A stretch of 64,000 nt of DNA from AP-15 sp963845735 (GCA_963845735.1 CAWJTR010000039.1:1-64000); one strand, 5' to 3'. Positions 36,674-47,488 are shown, numbered from the stretch's first letter. The notes: generated from the letters alone by a model not told the origin. Made by a program: numbers and translations.

Positions 36674-37522
36674 TCAGATCTCGTAATCGGGGAGGCTCTG
36701 GTCCATCTCCAGCGCCGGCACCGTCCCGCTCGACCAGGCGACAACCCGAGCCGGCACGCCGGCGACCGTTGCTCCGGGGGGCACGTCGTGCAGGACCACG
36801 CTGCCGGCGCCGACCTTGGCGTCGCGGCCGATCTCGACGTTTCCCAGCACCTTGGCGCCGGCGCACAGCAAAACCCCGTCGCGCACTTTGGGGTGCCGAT
36901 CGCCGCGCTCCTTGCCGGTGCCGCCCAAGGTCACTTCGTGCAAGATCGAGACGTCGTCGCCGATGACCGCAGTCTCGCCGACGACGAGACCGGTGCCATG
37001 GTCGATAAATAGGCGACGTCCCACCGGCACGGCGGGATGGATATCGACGGCAAAGACCTCGGAAACCCTGCTTTGCAGGAAACGGGCGAGATCGCGCCGG
37101 TCATCGCGCCACAGCCGATGGCCGATGCGATGCCATTGCAGCGCGTGAAAACCCTTGTAGTAGAGGAACGGAGTCAGATGGGTCTCGGCCGCCGGGTCGC
37201 GCGTCCGGATCGCGATGAGGTCGGCCACGGCCGCCGCTACGATCGCCGGATCCTCAGCCAGCGCGGTGCGCACGATGTTGCCGAGCCGTTCTGCCGGCAG
37301 CGAAGGCTCGGCGAGTTTGCGCGCCAACAGCGAGCTGAGCGCCGAGTTGAAGCCGGGTTGGCTCAGGACGGCCAGATCCAAAAAGCCGCGCAGCACCTCC
37401 TCGCGCGCCGCCGCGCGCCGGGCTTCGGCGCACAACGCCACCCACAGCTCCCTTTCGTCCTTCGGTATGCCTCGGGCCAGCGACGCGGCGATTCGCGGCG
37501 CTGCCAAGCTGATCTCGCTCAT
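36674..37522 (-). CDS. cysE: serine O-acetyltransferase
   Basis: 282 residues. An N-terminal helical domain (LWVALCAEARRAAAREEV, SLLARKL) precedes the left-handed beta-helix: DIHPAVPVGRRLFIDHGTGL, ETAVIGDDVSILHEVTLGGT, and GAKVLGNVEIGRDAKVGAGS. Catalytic Asp and His are in DIHPAV and FIDHGTG. It acetylates L-serine for cysteine synthesis. The start at 37522 (MSEISLAAPRIAASLAR) is preceded by a purine-rich GGGAGGAGC. The C-terminal ALEMDQSLPDYEI matches the tail that inserts into the CysK active site. Confidence 0.92.
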   Translation of the reverse strand: MSEISLAAPRIAASLARGIPKDERELWVALCAEARRAAAREEVLRGFLDLAVLSQPGFNSALSSLLARKLAEPSLPAERLGNIVRTALAEDPAIVAAAVADLIAIRTRDPAAETHLTPFLYYKGFHALQWHRIGHRLWRDDRRDLARFLQSRVSEVFAVDIHPAVPVGRRLFIDHGTGLVVGETAVIGDDVSILHEVTLGGTGKERGDRHPKVRDGVLLCAGAKVLGNVEIGRDAKVGAGSVVLHDVPPGATVAGVPARVVAWSSGTVPALEMDQSLPDYEI

Positions 37523-37662
37523 AGCCTGCTTGCTCCTCCCGCGCGAACGTAGCACGGCAGGATAGGCAAAACGACAGCCTCGCTTTCGAGCGTCGCTGAT
37601 TGCCCGTCGAACTCGTAGTAGTATCGGGTCGATCAGAGCAGGCCGGAGGAGGGGGGAAGCAC

Positions 37663-38994
37663 ATGAGCACGACCGACCGGTTCGATCTGCCGGTAACGTC
37701 GGCATCCGCAGCGGCGGTCGCCGATTATGTCGCCGCGGTCGATCTGCTGCTGTCGGCCGATATCGGCGCCGATGCGCTGCTCGAGCGGGCGATCGCCGCC
37801 GATCCGGATTTCGCGCTCGCCCACATCGCGCGGGCACGGCTGTTGCAGCTTCAGACGCGAATGGGGGAGGCGAGAGAAGGAGCGGCACGAGCGCGGGGGC
37901 TTGCGGACCATGTTTCGGCTCGCGAGCGACGGCATATCGAGGCGATCGCGCTGACGATCGGCGGGAACGCACCCGAGGCGTTGGCGATGGTCCGCGTTCA
38001 TGCCGCGCAATACCCGCGCGACGCGCTGCCATTGTCGCTGGCGCTCGGGGTCTTCGGGCTCTTGGGCTTCAGCGGGCGCCGCGATCATCACGAGGCGCAA
38101 TTGGCATTCCTCGAGGAACTGGCGCCGCATTGGCCCGAAGACTGGTGGTTTCTCGGATATCTCGGCTGGGCCCAGATCGAGACCGGCGCGGTGGTTGCCG
38201 GGACGCGGCTGGTCGAGCGCTCGTTGGCGCTCAATCCGCGCACCGCTCATGGCGTGCATCAGCGGGTTCACGGCTATTTCGAAGCAGGCGATGCGCCCGG
38301 CGGCGCCGATTTTGTCGAGCACTGGCTCGAAGGGTACGAGCGCGCCGGGCATCTGCACTGCCATCTGTCGTGGCATCTGGCATTGTTCGAACTGGCCCGC
38401 GGCAACAGCGAGCGCGCCAAGGCGATCTATGTCGACAGCATCAGGCCGTCGGTGGCGCAATCGGCGCCGATGCTGAGCCTCGCCGACTCGGCGTCGTTTC
38501 TGTGGCGCTGGCGGATTTATGACGCCACGCCGCCGCTCGACGAAGCCTGGGCCGAGGTGGCAGCCCATGCGCGCCGTCATTTCCCGCGGGCGAGCCTCGC
38601 TTTTGCCGATCTGCACGCCGCCCTTGCCGAAGCCGCGACCGGCGACGACGCAGGTCTGCGGGACCGCATTGCCGGGCTGGAGAATCTGGTGCGCGACGGT
38701 CGCCTGCCGCCGGGTGGTGTAGCGCCGGCCCTATGCGCCGGAGCGGCCGCGCTCAGCCGCGGAGATGATCGGACGGCCGCGCAGGTGCTCGAAGCGGCGC
38801 TCGCCGACCTGCCGCGGATCGGCGGCAGCCATGCGCAGCGCGAAGTGTTCGAGGATTCGCTGATCGTTGCCTATCTGCGCTTGGGGCAATCCGCCAAGGC
38901 CGACACCCTGCTGCGCTCGCGTCTCGCGCGCCGCCCCTCCGCCCGCGATGAGGCGTGGCTCCTGATGTGTAAGGCCAGTGGTCGGCAGAATTGA
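37663..38994 (+). CDS. TTC38-like tetratricopeptide repeat protein
   Basis: 443 residues, a helical-repeat protein. Typical family phrases are ALLERAIAADPDFALAHIAR, DDxxPLSLALGVFGLLGFSG, DWWFLGYLGWAQIETG, HGVHQRVHGYFEAGD and CHLSWHLALFELARGN. Human TTC38 and its bacterial relatives share this order, with unknown function. GGAGGAGGGGGG precedes the ATG. The final 60 codons and the gap after it are duplicated in degraded form at 40245-40548, so it has taken part in a local rearrangement. Confidence 0.85.
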   Translation: MSTTDRFDLPVTSASAAAVADYVAAVDLLLSADIGADALLERAIAADPDFALAHIARARLLQLQTRMGEAREGAARARGLADHVSARERRHIEAIALTIGGNAPEALAMVRVHAAQYPRDALPLSLALGVFGLLGFSGRRDHHEAQLAFLEELAPHWPEDWWFLGYLGWAQIETGAVVAGTRLVERSLALNPRTAHGVHQRVHGYFEAGDAPGGADFVEHWLEGYERAGHLHCHLSWHLALFELARGNSERAKAIYVDSIRPSVAQSAPMLSLADSASFLWRWRIYDATPPLDEAWAEVAAHARRHFPRASLAFADLHAALAEAATGDDAGLRDRIAGLENLVRDGRLPPGGVAPALCAGAAALSRGDDRTAAQVLEAALADLPRIGGSHAQREVFEDSLIVAYLRLGQSAKADTLLRSRLARRPSARDEAWLLMCKASGRQN

Positions 38995-39078
38995 CCGCTT
39001 AGAGAGCGCACCGCCATGGACTTACGCTTTTTCGGGACGGAGCAGGTAACCGAAGCAGACCGCGCCTATCGCGGATCG
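38770..39078 (+). repeat. segmental duplication, intact copy
   Basis: About 300 bp covering the last 70 codons of the TTC38-like gene, the 21-bp gap and the first 20 codons of the gene at 39016. It is repeated in direct orientation, with substitutions and indels, at 40245-40548 (for example CTGCCGCGGATCGGCGGCAGCCA in both and GCGAAGTGTTCGAGGATTCGC in both). Confidence 0.85.
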
Positions 39079-40089
39079 CGCTTTTCCGAGGTGCGCGACG
39101 CGCTGTTCGTCAACCCGTACCAGAAAGTGTGGGGCGGCCCCGGTGAGCCGCCATTGCCGGTCTACGAAGTCACCTTGCTCAGCGTCCTACGCGGTGTTTT
39201 GCCGTTGGGCCTGCCGTACTTCTTTCGGCAGGCGGTCGAGCGGGCCGTCGATTCCCGCGCCGATTTGCGCTGGGGCGCCGACCGAAAAGGTTTCCGCCGC
39301 CTGCTCCATCCCAACGGCATCTGCCTCACTGGCCTCTGGGAAATCACGGAGGAAACCCAGTATTCGGGATACTTTCGCAAGGACAGCCGCGCCCTACTGA
39401 TCGCGCGTTATTCGACGTGCTGCACCGCGACAAGGCGTGGTCATGAACGCTCATTATCGTTGGTCGGAAAGCTATTTCCGACGACCGACCCGAACCACAG
39501 TGAGCCGCTGATCACCGGCAACTTCATAACCCAACAGGATATCGGCGGCGACCGCACCGACTACATTAATGATGCCGAAACCCGTAACGCGCCCAATACC
39601 ACGGCTTGGCGGCGCGGATTGGGTGCGCCGGTCTTGCTCGTTACCGGAATTGTCTTCGGCCAGGTCGACAAGAACCCGACGATCCGGCAACTCTATCAGA
39701 TCGCCGAACTCGGCAAGCCAGCGGACGAACCGACCCGAACGCCAACCTATATGCGGCTGGTCGTCGATCCCGCCCAGCCGAGAATAGCCGGTGATGCATT
39801 GGATTTTCGCGACGAGATCATGGCGCAGCTATTCGATCGCGGCGATCCCGCCCCGAAACGCAGGCTGACCTTCCACGTCGATGTCACCGACGAGGGGTCA
39901 ACCCGCGGCCCCAATTTCTTTCAGCGCCGCACCTTCAGCAATTGGACCCGCATCGGCCGAATGACGTTCGACAACGCCGTTGCCTCCTATAATGGCGACT
40001 TCGTCCTCCACTTCACCCACCCCACCTGGCGAGACAATCCAAACGATCCCACGACGGCGACGCGCATTAACGAACGCAAGGTACGTTAA
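39016..40089 (+). CDS. unknown protein, possibly catalase-like fold
   Basis: 357 residues. A central segment (LLHPNGICLTGLWEITEETQ, YSGYFRKDSRALLIARYS, RSLSLVGKLFPTTDPNHSEP) recalls catalase-superfamily or related beta-barrel proteins in which a small-molecule site replaces the haem. The C-terminus has FRDEIMAQLFDRG and a beta-rich FHVDVTDEGS region. I cannot identify haem ligands, so catalase activity is unproven. The gene lies between direct repeats (38770-39078 and 40245-40548) and follows the TTC38-like gene by 21 bp. Its first 20 codons are included in the duplicated block. Confidence 0.5.
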   Translation: MDLRFFGTEQVTEADRAYRGSRFSEVRDALFVNPYQKVWGGPGEPPLPVYEVTLLSVLRGVLPLGLPYFFRQAVERAVDSRADLRWGADRKGFRRLLHPNGICLTGLWEITEETQYSGYFRKDSRALLIARYSTCCTATRRGHERSLSLVGKLFPTTDPNHSEPLITGNFITQQDIGGDRTDYINDAETRNAPNTTAWRRGLGAPVLLVTGIVFGQVDKNPTIRQLYQIAELGKPADEPTRTPTYMRLVVDPAQPRIAGDALDFRDEIMAQLFDRGDPAPKRRLTFHVDVTDEGSTRGPNFFQRRTFSNWTRIGRMTFDNAVASYNGDFVLHFTHPTWRDNPNDPTTATRINERKVR

Positions 40090-40244
40090 AAAAAGTGGTG
40101 CGCCGCCGGTCATCGGTGGCGGTGATCTTATCCCGAAACATCCCTGAGCAACCCGCCTGCCTTGATGGGGCAGTCTAGCCGGTGATCTGCGCCCGCGTCG
40201 CAGAATTAGGGGTGATTTGCGGCCATGCCCGCGTCTCAGCAGGG

Positions 40245-40548
40245 CCGATCCTACGGCGGCCGGCAAGTGCTCGAAGGGCGCTAGCTGACCTGCCGCGGAT
40301 CGGCGGCAGCCACGCGCAGCGCGAAGTGTTCGAGGATTCGCTGATCGTTGCTTATCTGCGCTCGGGGCAATCCGCCAAGGCCGACACCCTGCTGCGCTCG
40401 CGTCTCGCGCGCCGCCCTTCCGCCCGCGACGAGGCGTGACTCATCATGTGCCGGACGGAAGGCAAGCCGCATTAATCGCGCGGCGGGGGCACGACGCCGG
40501 AGACCTGCCTTTTCGGGACCGAACAGGTAGCCGGAGAAGACCGCGCCT
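40245..40548 (+). repeat. segmental duplication, degraded copy
   Basis: This contains the 3' end of the TTC38-like gene (LADLPRIGGSHAQREVFED, AYLRSGQSAKADTLL) with a TGA inserted where the original continues WLLMCKASG. The diverged gap follows, then the start of the 39016 gene (TTTTCGGGACCGAACAGGTA against TTTTCGGGACGGAGCAGGTA). Several indels show decay. The whole 550-bp interval 40090-40641 contains no intact gene. Confidence 0.85.
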
Positions 40549-40641
40549 GTCGGGGGGTGCTTCCCCAAGATGCCGGCGTGACAGGCTCGGCGGCCTTCTA
40601 TACCGTCGCCAACAACCGAGAAACACTGGCTGGAGGCAGTT

Positions 40642-42033
40642 ATGGCGCTCGTCAATGAACCCGACAGCACGGGGCGCAATGCGATCGTTCAGCGGGACCT
40701 CAGCAACGTCCTGCACCCCATCGTCCAGCACAAGCAGCTGGAGCGGCAGCAGCTGGTCGTCGTCGGCGCTCACGACTCCACGATCGTGGACGCAGACGGT
40801 ACGGAGTACCTCGACGCCATGGCCGGGCTGTGGTGCGTGAATGTCGGGTATGGTCGCACCGAGCTGGCCACGGTGGCGGCCGAGCAGATGCAGGCGCTGG
40901 CGTACTACCCGCACACCGGGATGAACCAGCCTGCCGCTTCGCTGGCGGAGCAGATCAACGGATTGCTGGGCGGCGATAATCACGTTTACTTTGTCAACTC
41001 TGGCTCAGAAGCAAACGAAGCCGGCTTCAAGATCGCCCGCCAGTACATGAAGCAAGAATATCCCGGCGAGTTCCGTTACAAAACCATCGGCCGCTATTGG
41101 GCATATCACGGCACCACTTTGGGCACTCTCGCCGCGGGCGGCATGGGCGAGCGCAAGTCCAAGTTCGAGCCGGTGAGCGGCAATGAGTTTGTCCACGTCG
41201 CACCGCCGTACTGCTATCGATGCCCGTTCGGCCTTACCTACCCGTCATGCGGCTTGGCATGTGTCAAGAATTTGGAGACGACAATCCTCGGCGAGGGTCC
41301 CGAGACAGTCGCCGAGGTGATCGTCGAACCCGTCATGAGCGGTATCGGTGTCGCCGTCCCGCCCGACGAATACCTGCCGGAGGTAGCCGATATCTGCCGA
41401 AAGTACGGGGTGCTTTTGCACATCGACGAGGTCATCAACGGGTTTGGCAGGACCGGCAAGATGTTCGGACACCAGCACTGGGACGTGACCCCCGATATCG
41501 TCAGCATCGCCAAGGGCATATCGAGCGCCTACCTGCCGATCGCCGCCACCGTGGTGAAGAACCACGTGTTTCAGTCGTTTTACGGCGAGCCATCGGAAAA
41601 CCGGCAAGTGGCGCAGGTGAATACCTATGGCGGACATCCGGTCGCGGCGGCGGTGGCGTTGCGCAACATCGAGATCCTGCTCGAGGAGAAGCTCGCCGAA
41701 CGTTCCGCCGAGATGGGACGGTACCTGATGGATGGACTTCGCACCCTGCAGCGCCATCCTTGGGTGGGCGACGTACGGGGCAAGGGCTTACTCGCCGGCG
41801 TCGAACTCGTGCAGAGCCGCGACACGAAGGAGCCGGTCGGGTCGCCTCAAATCCAGGCGATCGTCGACTTCTGCCGCGACAACCGGTTGATCGTCGGCCG
41901 GTCCGGCGGAGGACAGCGATACAGCAATACAATCACCTTGTCGCCGCCGCTCGTGATTACACGAGGCGAGGTCGATCGCATCGTGGAGACGCTGGACCGG
42001 GCGATCGCCGCCACGGCGAGTCGGCCGAGCTGA
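40642..42033 (+). CDS. class III PLP-dependent aminotransferase
   Basis: 463 residues. The PLP lysine is K292 in SIAKGISSAYLPIA, with D262 in LLHIDEVINGFGRTG and the phosphate-binding NSGSEANEAGFKIAR at 119-133. A C-x2-C-x8-C-x3-C cluster (YCYRCPFGLTYPSCGLAC) at 190-207 is typical of many omega-aminotransferases in this class. Candidate substrates are beta-alanine, taurine or polyamine-derived omega-amines, with pyruvate as acceptor. The substrate cannot be set from sequence. TGGAGGCAG lies before the ATG. It is followed 32 bp later by an unknown gene. Confidence 0.88.
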   Translation: MALVNEPDSTGRNAIVQRDLSNVLHPIVQHKQLERQQLVVVGAHDSTIVDADGTEYLDAMAGLWCVNVGYGRTELATVAAEQMQALAYYPHTGMNQPAASLAEQINGLLGGDNHVYFVNSGSEANEAGFKIARQYMKQEYPGEFRYKTIGRYWAYHGTTLGTLAAGGMGERKSKFEPVSGNEFVHVAPPYCYRCPFGLTYPSCGLACVKNLETTILGEGPETVAEVIVEPVMSGIGVAVPPDEYLPEVADICRKYGVLLHIDEVINGFGRTGKMFGHQHWDVTPDIVSIAKGISSAYLPIAATVVKNHVFQSFYGEPSENRQVAQVNTYGGHPVAAAVALRNIEILLEEKLAERSAEMGRYLMDGLRTLQRHPWVGDVRGKGLLAGVELVQSRDTKEPVGSPQIQAIVDFCRDNRLIVGRSGGGQRYSNTITLSPPLVITRGEVDRIVETLDRAIAATASRPS

Positions 42034-42065
42034 GGAGTATCGAGGGCAGACTGGGGACATCCGCC

Positions 42066-42644
42066 ATGAGCACTGTAGATGCGAACCGTGTGATCTTTAT
42101 CGGGGAAAATTCGGTCATCCGGCTCAGCAATGAAGACAGCGACGCCTTCACCACGAATGCAAGCTTTTGGCGGGTTCTGTCTTCGCCCGGCGGACCCGGC
42201 CATGTTCTCTATCTGAAAAGTGAGTTGACGGAAGCCCGCTGGCGCATCTACGCCGACAACATCGCGATGGCGCGCTGGCTGCAGTCCACCGTTATCGGCG
42301 CGATCAACGCCGAGCTTCTCGACCTGACGATCCCGGTTACCGATGGACGCTTCGGGAAATCAGGTGACGCGCGTGATTTCTGGACGGAATGTCTGGACAC
42401 GCGCGACGACCACATTGCGCTTACATGGTATGCGTTGGGTGATCCGTTGCTGGTCCACACTCAGCCCAATACGCTGCCAGGGCGTCCGTATGGGATGTGC
42501 ACGGTGCTGATCCCGGCGCTCGGCGCGCGGCTGACGCTCAATGGAAAAGAGGCGCGAGGTCGCCCCTGGCCGAGGGAGCGTGAAGGTCACGCCTCGAGCA
42601 CCTGCGTGCTGGGATTTTGCGAAAGCTGGACGGAGCCCAGATAG
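42066..42644 (+). CDS. hypothetical protein downstream of the aminotransferase
   Basis: 192 residues, soluble. Features are VIFIGENSVIRLSNEDSDAF, HVLYLKSELTEARWRIYADN, IAMARWLQSTVIGAINAELL and a Trp-rich middle (DFWTECLDTRDDHIALTWYA). I do not know the family; the composition suggests a compact beta-sandwich or cupin-like enzyme. It is 32 bp after the aminotransferase and probably in the same transcript. It ends 80 bp before the IS. Confidence 0.5.
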   Translation: MSTVDANRVIFIGENSVIRLSNEDSDAFTTNASFWRVLSSPGGPGHVLYLKSELTEARWRIYADNIAMARWLQSTVIGAINAELLDLTIPVTDGRFGKSGDARDFWTECLDTRDDHIALTWYALGDPLLVHTQPNTLPGRPYGMCTVLIPALGARLTLNGKEARGRPWPREREGHASSTCVLGFCESWTEPR

Positions 42645-42722
42645 CTGATCGCGGCGGCTGCCCTGATTCCTGATCCGGGAAAATGCCTACTCCTCAGATG
42701 CAGACATAAGATTCACTTAGGC

Positions 42723-44040
42723 CGTCATGGCCGGGCTCGTCCCACGGTGTCCGGTACATTTTTTGCCGTACATGGCGCACGGCATTGATTCCGCTGGGTC
42801 TGGGATTGTTGGGGAACGATCCGGACACGAGCGGGGGGTCAATGCGATACGCCATTACAATAGCGTTTTTCATCAGTTGCTGAAGCACATCCCGTGGGAG
42901 GAGTTCGACGCGTTGGTGATCGAGCACCGGGCCGATGCTCGGGTTCGCCGGTTGACGACGAAAAGTCAATTTCTGGCCATGCTGTACGGGCAGCTTGCTG
43001 GCGCGGCGAGCCTGCGCGAGATTGTCGGCGGGATCGAAAGCCACCGGGCGCGGCTCTACCATCTGGGCGCCAAACTGCCGCGGCGTGCGACCTTGGCGGA
43101 CGCCAACCACCACCGGCCGGCCGAATTCTTCGCCGCCGCGCCCATCGTCGACTGCGCCGTAGCTTGGCCGAGACCACCTATCTGATCGATGCGATGGGTC
43201 TGCGGCTCGACGCGCGCAGCCGCGATTGGGCACGGTTTTCCGCGGGCGTGTGCGGCGTCAAGCTGCACGTCGTTTACGATCCCGACGACGCCGACCGGCC
43301 GATCTATGCCGCGATCACCCCGGCGCGGGTCAACGACATCACCGCCGCCCAGGCGATGCCGATCGAGCCCGGCGCCACCGACGTTTTCGATCTGGGCTAT
43401 TACGACTATGCCTGGTGGGCCAAGCTCGACGCGGCACAATGCCGGATCGTCACTCGCCTCAAATCCAATACCCCGTTGACGGTGGTCCAAGAATTGGTTG
43501 TCCCCGCGGGCGGCGCGATCCTCGCTGACCAGATCGGCCATCTGCCGGCACGCCAGAGCCTGCCCCTGGCATGAACAGGGGGCAGCGCGCGCCACAACCC
43601 CTTTGAGGACCCGGTGCGCGAGGTTCGCGTCAAGCTCGATAGCGGCAAGGTGTTGCGCATCCTGTCGAACGATCTCGACGCCTCGGCCCAGGAGATCGCC
43701 GATCTCTACAAGCGGCGCTGGGCGATCGAGCTGTTCTTCCGATGGGTCAAGCAGACCCTCAAAATCCGCCGCTTTCTCGGCATCAGCGAGAATGCCGTGC
43801 GCATCCAGATCGCGGTCGCGCTGATCGCTTTTCTGTTGCTCCGGCTGGCTCAGGCCGGGCAACAGGCCGTTACTAGCCCGCTCGCCTTCGCCCGCCTGGT
43901 TCGCCTCAATCTGATGCATCGCCGACCGCTCGACCGCCTGCTCGATCGCGAAACCCCAATCCCCACCAATCCCGCTCAGATGGCGCTGCAATGGAACCCC
44001 AGCTGAACCGGACAGCCGTGGGTCAAGCCCGGGCATGACG
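42723..44040. mobile_element. IS4-type insertion sequence, inside a REP-like palindrome
   Basis: The ends are inverted repeats: CGTCATGGCCGGGCTCGTCC(CACGGTGTCCGG) at 42723-42754, and the complement of GACAGCCGTGGGTCAAGCCC GGGCATGACG at 44008-44040, about 27 of 33 matching. The inner part (TGTCCGGT) may be the true IS terminus, with the outer part (CATGGCCGGG) a split REP palindrome. The element holds one transposase frame with several lesions. It lies between the gene ending at 42644 and fumarase. I could not find a clear target-site duplication. Confidence 0.7.
42772..44006 (+). pseudogene. IS4-family transposase with DUF4372 domain, inactivated
   Basis: The N-terminal HYNSVFHQLLKHIPWEEFDAL and RRLTTKSQFLAMLYGQLAGA form the DUF4372 domain. 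The catalytic core has TLADANHH (first Asp), FDLGYYDYAWWAKLD (second Asp), and ELFFRWVKQTLKIRRFLG with the final Glu. The frame shifts near 43150. An in-frame TGA at 43573-43575 lies in a short palindromic insertion between the segments ARQS and NPFEDPVREVRV. Near the start an extra five bases separate ATGCG from CCATTAC (family start MRHYNS). It is therefore unlikely to encode an active transposase, unless some of these are sequence errors. Confidence 0.8.
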
Positions 44041-44145
44041 AATGCAGCGAGACTGCACCATCTGAATGCGCCTGAGCGCGAGCGTTTGCTTGACGCGGGC
44101 GCACAAACGGCGATCCTGCGACCGAATTCGATTGCGGAGCGACCC

Positions 44146-45765
<1,620 letters not shown>

Positions 45766-45799
45766 GCGGAATCCTGATCGGGCGGGGTGCGAGGGCCGG

Positions 45800-46348
45800 T
45801 TGGCGCAGGATGCGGGGCTGCCGCAAGACGAATTGGTGGCGGCGTTGGCGCGCGGCGAAAAGGGCGCCTGGCAGGCGTTTGTCCGGCGCTATGCCGGTCT
45901 TGTCGCCGCCGCCGTGCGCGGCCTCGCGCGCGACCCCGGCGAGGTCGAGGACCTGGCCCAAGAAGTCTTTCTGCGCCTGTGCCGCAACGATTTTCGGCTC
46001 CTGCGCAGCTATGACCCGGCGCGGGCCGGGATCTCCACCTGGATCACGATCGTCGCCCGCAGCACCGCTCGCGACGCGCTGCGCCGGCATCGGCCGGTCG
46101 CGGTGCCGATCGATATGGTGCCGGAGGCTCGGCTCGCCGTCGACCCGGTCGAGCCGGTGCGCAAGCTCAAGCTGCCGGAGGCGCTGCTGTCGCCGCGGCA
46201 ACGGGAAATCCTGTCCATGCTCTATGATCGCGACATGGAGGTCGCGGAGATCGCCGCCGCGCTCGGCATCGACCCGCAAACCGTCCGCAGCACCCATCAC
46301 AAGGCGATGATCAAGCTGCGCGCCCATTTCAAGGCCAAAGCCGAATGA
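45800..46348 (+). CDS. ECF RNA polymerase sigma factor
   Basis: 182 residues: region 2 (YAGLVAAAVRGLARDPGEVE DLAQEVFLRL, with DLAQEVF core-binding), then region 4 (LSPRQREILSMLYDRDMEVA EIAAALGIDPQTVRS) with the -35-binding helix-turn-helix. It opens an operon with the anti-sigma and sensor-like genes. The only good start is a TTG at 45800 following GAGGG, a rare codon that would lower expression. ECF factors with this gene order respond to cell-envelope or metal stress. Confidence 0.88.
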   Translation: MAQDAGLPQDELVAALARGEKGAWQAFVRRYAGLVAAAVRGLARDPGEVEDLAQEVFLRLCRNDFRLLRSYDPARAGISTWITIVARSTARDALRRHRPVAVPIDMVPEARLAVDPVEPVRKLKLPEALLSPRQREILSMLYDRDMEVAEIAAALGIDPQTVRSTHHKAMIKLRAHFKAKAE

Positions 46349-46419
46349 GCGAACAAACCATAGAGGTTTCGGGGATGCGGGTCGCCCCGTCCGCGTAAAT
46401 ATCCGCAGAGACAGGTGCG

Positions 46420-46984
46420 ATGAGCCGAACCAGCGAAGAAGCCGGAAATTCGGGGGAATTCGAGCGGGCGCGCTCTTTGTGGCGTCGCTGCCAATCGGCT
46501 GACGCCCCGATGGACGAGGCGGGCGCGCTTTCTCGATCTCGCCGCCTTCGCCGAAGGGCTCCTCGACGAGGAGGAACACGACCGGGTTGCTGCCGACCTC
46601 GCCGCCGATCCGGTCGCCACCGCCGACGTTGCCGCCGCGCTGGCGCTCGGTCGCGGCCTCGCCGCCCCGCCGGCCGAAACCGGGCGTATCATCGCCCGGG
46701 CGAGCGCCCTCATCTCCGAAGCGCCATCCGAGCCGGGGATTGTGCTGCCGTTCCCCGCATCGCCGGCGCACCGCCGCATCCTGCAGGGTGTGGCCCAGTG
46801 GGGTAGTCTTGCCGCGGCAATCGTAGTGGCGAGTTGGCTCGGCTTCGCCATGGGCAGCGGCGCATCGCTCGAACTCAGCCAGCCCCGCCAGCAGAGCCAG
46901 GTCGGAGTCGACAGCCTTCTGCCGGAAGTGCTCGATCCCGCAACCGGCTTTCTGCGCGATCTCGGCGAAGGCCAGCAGACGTGA
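46420..46984 (+). CDS. anti-sigma factor, membrane-bound (frameshifted)
   Basis: The start MSRTSEEAGNSGEFERA slips near 46527, where an extra C hides DEAGAFLDLAAFAEGLLDEE. The latter segment is the typical start of anti-sigma domains of the RsiX/zf-HC2-like type, here without Cys or His, so no zinc is expected. A transmembrane helix (LAAAIVVASWLGFAMG, about residues 128-143) and a short periplasmic tail (LDPATGFLRDL) follow. It likely holds the adjacent ECF sigma factor. It overlaps the next gene by GTGA. Confidence 0.65.
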
Positions 46985-47488
46985 CTGTCGTTCAGGCGGC
47001 CGCCGGCCGCGGAACCCGATTTCATCTGCTGAAGGTGCTGTTGGCGCTGTCTTTGGCGCTCAATCTGTTCTTCGTCGTCGGCGCCCTGTGGATCCGCATT
47101 CACGCCCCGCCACCGCCGATCAGCCCCGAGCAGCGACTCGAGGACATGGCCGGCGAGCTCGGGCTCAACGCGCAGCAAAAGGCCGCCTTTGCCCATTATT
47201 CGCAAACCATGCGCGAGCGAGTGCAATCAATGCGCGATGCGGTTCGGCCGCAGATCGCCAACGCCTGGTCCGAGGTGGCCAAGCCCCAGGCGGACGAGAC
47301 CAAGGTCATGCAGCTGCTCGACGCAGGCCGCGCAGACGCGGCGTCACTTCGTTCACGATCTGACGACCACAACCCTGGCATTCTTGGCGACGTTGTCGCC
47401 TGAGCAGCGGACCAAATTCGTCACTCTGATCCATCAGGGGCCGCGCCCCTGGTCGCCGCCGCGAGGCGATCACGACGACGCCCGATAA
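46981..47488 (+). CDS. periplasmic heavy-metal-sensor-like protein (frameshifted)
   Basis: A GTG start at 46981 overlaps the anti-sigma stop (GTGA). A membrane anchor (LLKVLLALSLALNLFFVVGA) is followed by a helical periplasmic part (PISPEQRLEDMAGELGLNA, AAFAHYSQTMRERVQSMRD). A +1 slip at about 47345 (GACGCGG for GACCGG) leads to ADRRHFVHDLTTTTLAFLATLSPEQRTKF, the LTxEQRxKF signature of Spy/CnrX-type sensors. About 165 residues. In similar operons the protein binds metal or misfolded protein and relieves anti-sigma binding. No obvious metal ligands are seen. Confidence 0.7.

Noticed and set aside
46345..46399. Tiny frame overlapping the sigma factor stop (ATGA) of 17 codons
   Set aside because: Too short, without hydrophobic or conserved features, and the anti-sigma start lies further on with a better context.
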